Source: Planctomycetaceae bacterium
GTDB lineage: Bacteria > Planctomycetota > Planctomycetia > Pirellulales > Thermoguttaceae
Assembly (NCBI GenBank): GCA_031288765.1
Contig: JAITQV010000483.1
Location: forward strand, 1 to 24,419
DNA: 24,419 nt
Direction: 5' to 3'
A model generated the notes under the pieces. That model ran no database searches, was not told the DNA's origin, and was given only the letters and a program-made list of their open reading frames with translations. The position numbers and the translations under genes are program-made. Shown here in pieces: positions 21,296-24,419 of this stretch; within the stretch, counting starts at the first letter, position 1; each line of letters starts with the position of its first letter.

Positions 21296-21489
21296 ACGAC
21301 AATTATCAATTGTCACACGACAATCGCCGGTTGTCATACGACAATCGCCGGTTGCCAAACGACAATCGCCGGTTGCCAAACGACAATTGCCGGTTGTCAT
21401 ACGACAATTGCCGGTTGTCGCACGACAATTGCCGGTTGTCATACGACAATTGCCGATTGTCACACGACAATTACCGGTTGTCGCACGAC
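21296..21489 (+). repeat. 21-nt minisatellite 3, about nine units, dyad per unit
   Basis: Units follow GACAA + TYGCCGG + TTGTC + a 4-nt spacer (ATAC, ACAC or GCAC), 21 nt in all. GACAA and TTGTC are complementary, so each unit holds a 5-bp stem with a 7-nt loop; neighbouring TTGTC and GACAA can also pair across the 4-nt spacer. Two units carry GCCAAAC in place of GTCATAC. The first unit (GACAATTATCAATTGTC) and the last (TTACCGG) are diverged. It starts 114 nt after the miaB stop. Confidence 0.92.
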
Positions 21490-21633
21490 ATTTTTTGCAT
21501 TTTGCACGTTTGAATGCTTCAAAAAGATACAAATTCGACCAAAATTGCCGCAAAATAAAACAATCATTGGAATAAATAGTTGATAATTGAGAGTGGATAG
21601 TTCGCATGCGGATTGCCGACCATGTGGATTGTT

Positions 21634-21760
21634 AATCAAGAGGTAGGCAATCGTTCGCCGAACGATTGCGTCGACATCAGCCGACAATGAATTTATGTCA
21701 TTTGGTTATTTTGGTTGCCTATCGGCAAGCAACCGCTACGGCGAGCGGTTGCCCTACGCT
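21634..21760 (+). repeat. Dispersed hairpin cassette, copy F
   Basis: AATCAAGAGGTAGG is followed by a perfect palindrome at 21648-21668 (arms CAATCGTTCG and CGAACGATTG around a central C), then a diverged GTCGACATCAGCCGAC stem-loop, then GGTTGCCTATCGGCAAGCAA and GGCGAGCGGTTGCCCTACG. The block order follows the second half of copy C. The GCAN hairpins of copies B and C are absent. Confidence 0.7.
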
Positions 21761-22060
21761 ACTGTATTGACTAAAAGGCTTTCAGCCCTATTTTCAAGAC
21801 AGATGACTGACTGGATACAACTATTTTTTTAACTGCGAAACCCGTGAAACAAAACAAAGGACTGAATAATAGACGCAATAACGTTTCTTTTCTTGTACCG
21901 TGTCTTTTTTCGATTTTATAATAAGGAATTTCTAAAAATTTTGTTTTTTACAAGTCCGGCACTGAAAAAATGAATGTCCGTAAATTTTTTTCGGATTGGC
22001 GGATTAAAGATTCCGTTTTTAGGAATTTCAAAGAGTCATTTAGAAAATAAAGTCAAATAA

Positions 22061-24253
22061 ATGTTTCCTTTACAAACAAGCCCGAAAAGAAAAAGAGTAA
22101 ACCCTTACAGCTTACCCTTTTTTTTCCACAAGATGCCCTTAGAACAGTCAAATATGATTGATCCTCCTCCAGTAATGCGGTTTACACATCCGCTTCCGTA
22201 CGGCGCCATTCTGCATGATAACGGTGTTCAATTTGTTGTTGTCAGCCGGTTGGCAAAAGCGATGAAACTTCTTTTATATGAAAAAGTTACGGATACGGAA
22301 CCGTCCGATGTTATTCAGTTTAACCGCGAGGAAAACCGTTGGGGGCATGTTTGGTCTTTGTTTGTCAAAGGCTTGCAAGCCAAACAACTTTACCATTTTC
22401 AGGCGGAAGGTCCGTTTGAACCGGAAAAAGGTCTCCGGTTTGATGGACGCGCCCGTTTGATCGATCCTTACACCAAAGCCTTGGCGGGAACATTTTTACC
22501 GTCCGCCGACGGAATAATCCGTCCGCCGAAATGTGTTGTTATCGACGATGACGATTTTGATTGGCGAGGTGACCGGCATATCCGGCAAGACCTGTCAAAG
22601 TCAATTATTTATGAACTCCATGTCCGCGGTTTTACGCAATCGCCGTCCGGTGAAACAAACCACCCCGGAACTTATCTTGGTTTGATTGAAAAGATTCCTT
22701 ATTTGCAGGATTTGGGAATTACGGCGGTGGAGTTGATGCCGATTCATGAGTTTCCGATCTTGGGAAGCAACGGTCTGGAACCGAAAATCAAAAATTATTG
22801 GGGTTACGACACGATGGCGTTTTTTGCGCCGCACCGCGGTTACGCATACGGCAGGGAACCCGGCGCACAAGTCCGTGAATTTAAGGAAATGGTTCGCTCA
22901 TTTCATCAGGCGGGAATCGAAGTCATTCTCGATGTCGTGTTCAATCATACCTGCGAAGGCAACGAATTTGGACCGACACTCAGTTTCAAAGGACTTGACA
23001 ATCAGATTTATTACATGCTTGACCGCGGGCAGTATTACAAAAATTACAGCGGCTGCGGGAACACGGTGAACGGTAATCATCCGATTGTCCGTGAAATGAT
23101 TTTCAATTGTCTCCGGCATTGGGTACACAATTATCATATTGACGGTTTCCGTTTCGATTTGGCGTCCATTTTAAGCCGCGACCAATCCGGCAATCTTCAA
23201 GCGAATCCGCCGTTAATCGAACAAATTTCGGAAGACCCGCTGCTCGCCGATACGAAAATTATTGCGGAGGCGTGGGATGCTGCCGGAGCGTATCAGGTGG
23301 GGTCGTTTGGGGCTTACGGACTCGGCTCGCAACGCTGGGCGGAATGGAACGGTAAATACCGCGACGATATCCGGCGTTTTTGGCGCGGCGATCAGAATAT
23401 GACGGGGGCGTTGGCGACACGTCTTTCCGGATCAAGCGATTTGTATTCCCACAGCGGGCGGCATCCGCAAAACAGCATCAATTTCGTAACCGCCCACGAC
23501 GGCTTTACAATGAACGATCTTGTTTCGTATAATTACAAACACAACGAAGAAAACGGCGAACAAAACCGCGACGGGGAAAATCATAATTGCAGCTGTAATT
23601 ACGGAGTGGAAGGACCGACAACAAACCGTGAAATTGAAACGGTACGGAACCGCCAGATTAAAAATATGATGGCAACACTTCTTTTGAGTCAGGGAGTTCC
23701 GATGCTTTCCGCCGGAGACGAAGTCCGCAGAACTCAACGCGGTAACAATAACGCATATTGTCAGGACAATGCGATTTCGTGGTTTGATTGGCGGCTTCTC
23801 AAACGGCACGGCGATATTCGGCGTTTTGTCAGTGAGCTGATACGGTTTCGCAAAAAGGAAGTTGCGGTACGGCAGCCCTATTTTATGACCGGTCAGCCGC
23901 GAACTCCCGGCGGATTACCGGATATAAGCTGGTATGGTGCGCTTGGCGGTGCGGTGCCTTGGAATAACAGTCTTGACCGGAGTTTAACCTGCCTGATTGC
24001 CGCTGTGCCGCCGACAACAGAACACGAAGGTTCGCTGTATCATCTTTTAATAATGTTTCACGGCGGCTGGGAACAGCGTGATTTTTGTTTTCCGGCGGTG
24101 TGTCAAAATTTTTCGTGGCGGCTTTTTCTTGATACTTCATCTGCAGCGCCCAACGATATTTTTCCCGAAGGAACAGGTCCAAAACCAAATCTCAATTCCG
24201 CATTAAAATTTATTCCCCATTCCATGCGGGTTTTCCTCGCGGAAACACAATAA
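22061..24253 (+). CDS. glgX: Glycogen debranching enzyme GlgX (isoamylase-type GH13)
   Basis: The longest ORF is 730 residues. The enzyme hydrolyses alpha-1,6 branches of limit dextrins during glycogen breakdown. An N-terminal CBM48/isoamylase domain runs about 43-170 (THPLPYGAILHDNGVQFVVV). The GH13 barrel follows: YELHVRGFT (184-192), DVVFNHT (291-297), GFRFDLAS (362-369, nucleophile D366), IAEAWD (401-406, acid/base E403) and FVTAHDGFT (475-483, stabiliser D480). NYGVEGPT and LSQGVPMLSAGDE are typical of GlgX/TreX. The start is uncertain: residues 1-24 (TSPKRKRVNPYSLPFFF) lie outside the family and may be translated repeat DNA. ATG at 22133 or 22154 are good alternatives, and none has a strong ribosome-binding site. 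No other glycogen genes are in the window. The remaining 166 nt show only an imperfect GCCGC...GCGG hairpin near 24285-24320. Confidence 0.9.
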   Translation: MFPLQTSPKRKRVNPYSLPFFFHKMPLEQSNMIDPPPVMRFTHPLPYGAILHDNGVQFVVVSRLAKAMKLLLYEKVTDTEPSDVIQFNREENRWGHVWSLFVKGLQAKQLYHFQAEGPFEPEKGLRFDGRARLIDPYTKALAGTFLPSADGIIRPPKCVVIDDDDFDWRGDRHIRQDLSKSIIYELHVRGFTQSPSGETNHPGTYLGLIEKIPYLQDLGITAVELMPIHEFPILGSNGLEPKIKNYWGYDTMAFFAPHRGYAYGREPGAQVREFKEMVRSFHQAGIEVILDVVFNHTCEGNEFGPTLSFKGLDNQIYYMLDRGQYYKNYSGCGNTVNGNHPIVREMIFNCLRHWVHNYHIDGFRFDLASILSRDQSGNLQANPPLIEQISEDPLLADTKIIAEAWDAAGAYQVGSFGAYGLGSQRWAEWNGKYRDDIRRFWRGDQNMTGALATRLSGSSDLYSHSGRHPQNSINFVTAHDGFTMNDLVSYNYKHNEENGEQNRDGENHNCSCNYGVEGPTTNREIETVRNRQIKNMMATLLLSQGVPMLSAGDEVRRTQRGNNNAYCQDNAISWFDWRLLKRHGDIRRFVSELIRFRKKEVAVRQPYFMTGQPRTPGGLPDISWYGALGGAVPWNNSLDRSLTCLIAAVPPTTEHEGSLYHLLIMFHGGWEQRDFCFPAVCQNFSWRLFLDTSSAAPNDIFPEGTGPKPNLNSALKFIPHSMRVFLAETQ

Positions 24254-24419
24254 GAATTGTAAAAAAACGTTATAAAATATTACTGCAAAATAACGCCGCT
24301 GATTATTGCTGCGGTTATTGACGCCGACACCATTTATTACCGGAATCTTATTTATCAATTGTGAAGATTTCCGTACTTTTACAAACCGGAATCCGGTTAT
24401 TTTGAGATTATGCCGACTG

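Larger units (their letters stand above)
21182..22060. other. 879-nt gene-free spacer with minisatellite 3 and cassette copy F
   Basis: Between miaB and glgX lie the 21-nt minisatellite 3 (21296-21489), a low-complexity GATAATTGAGAGTGGATAG stretch (about 21577-21600), the cassette copy F (21634-21760) and an AT-rich run into the glgX start. ORFs spanning the minisatellite are open in several frames on both strands and are not accepted as genes. Confidence 0.65.

Noticed and set aside
21296..21489. CRISPR array
   Set aside because: The 21-nt repeats are directly adjacent with no unique spacers and there are no cas genes nearby; the same applies to the arrays at 6931 and 16618.
21203..21607. 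ORFs across minisatellite 3 (RLSYDNC- and MTTGNCR-type heptads)
   Set aside because: Open in several frames on both strands; part of the 21-nt array with no supported start.
24270..24330. Terminator after glgX
   Set aside because: An imperfect stem (GCCGC...GCGG with bulge) is present but no T-tract follows.

Overview
The window reads as chromosomal DNA of a low-to-mid GC member of the Planctomycetota, possibly a gut-type lineage. That placement is an inference from gene content: a SUMF1/FGE-fold secreted protein, a DUF1080 protein, a WD40 protein with an export signal, a HEAT-repeat protein, a deoxyhypusine-synthase-like protein, a phosphohexomutase with an archaeal-type sugar loop, and loosely packed genes separated by repeat-rich spacers. 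No rRNA, tRNA, CRISPR array or prophage is visible.

Layout. At the left edge (1-780, minus) lies an Rpn/PD-(D/E)XK 'transposase' family gene running off the window. Next come a secreted SUMF1-fold protein (minus), a secreted DUF1080 protein (plus), a WD40 protein (plus) and a convergent site-2-type M50 membrane protease (minus). A 1.4 kb repeat nest (6217-7603) precedes a deoxyhypusine-synthase-like gene and a GlmM-type mutase (plus). The minus-strand block 10062-17000 carries rsmD, queF, an SSAT-like GNAT, an orphan MvhD/FlpD-type hydrogenase-delta protein, a HEAT-repeat protein, class II fructose-bisphosphate aldolase and a zincin-like peptidase. A methyl-accepting chemotaxis protein (minus), a possible 45-residue exported peptide, miaB and glgX (plus) complete the window.

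The named genes are mostly housekeeping: sugar-phosphate and glycogen metabolism (fba, glmM, glgX), rRNA and tRNA modification (rsmD, queF, miaB) and chemotaxis. They form few operons. The only tight same-strand pair is the MvhD-like gene followed 22 nt later by the GNAT gene.

The unusual content is between genes. (1) A dispersed multi-hairpin cassette occurs near 4000-4270 and 6525-6912, with fragments near 2606, 16430, 19465 and 21634. Its stems carry compensatory base changes between copies. (2) Three long minisatellites (6931-7307, 16618-16914, 21296-21489) have unrelated sequences but the same 21-nt period, and each shares its spacer with pieces of the cassette. (3) Two MITE-like elements with terminal inverted repeats (7437-7594 and 10849-11078) abut the start of one gene and the stop of another. 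(4) Several small tandem repeats have 11- to 15-nt units. The covarying hairpin family and the common 21-nt period are the best candidates for something undescribed.
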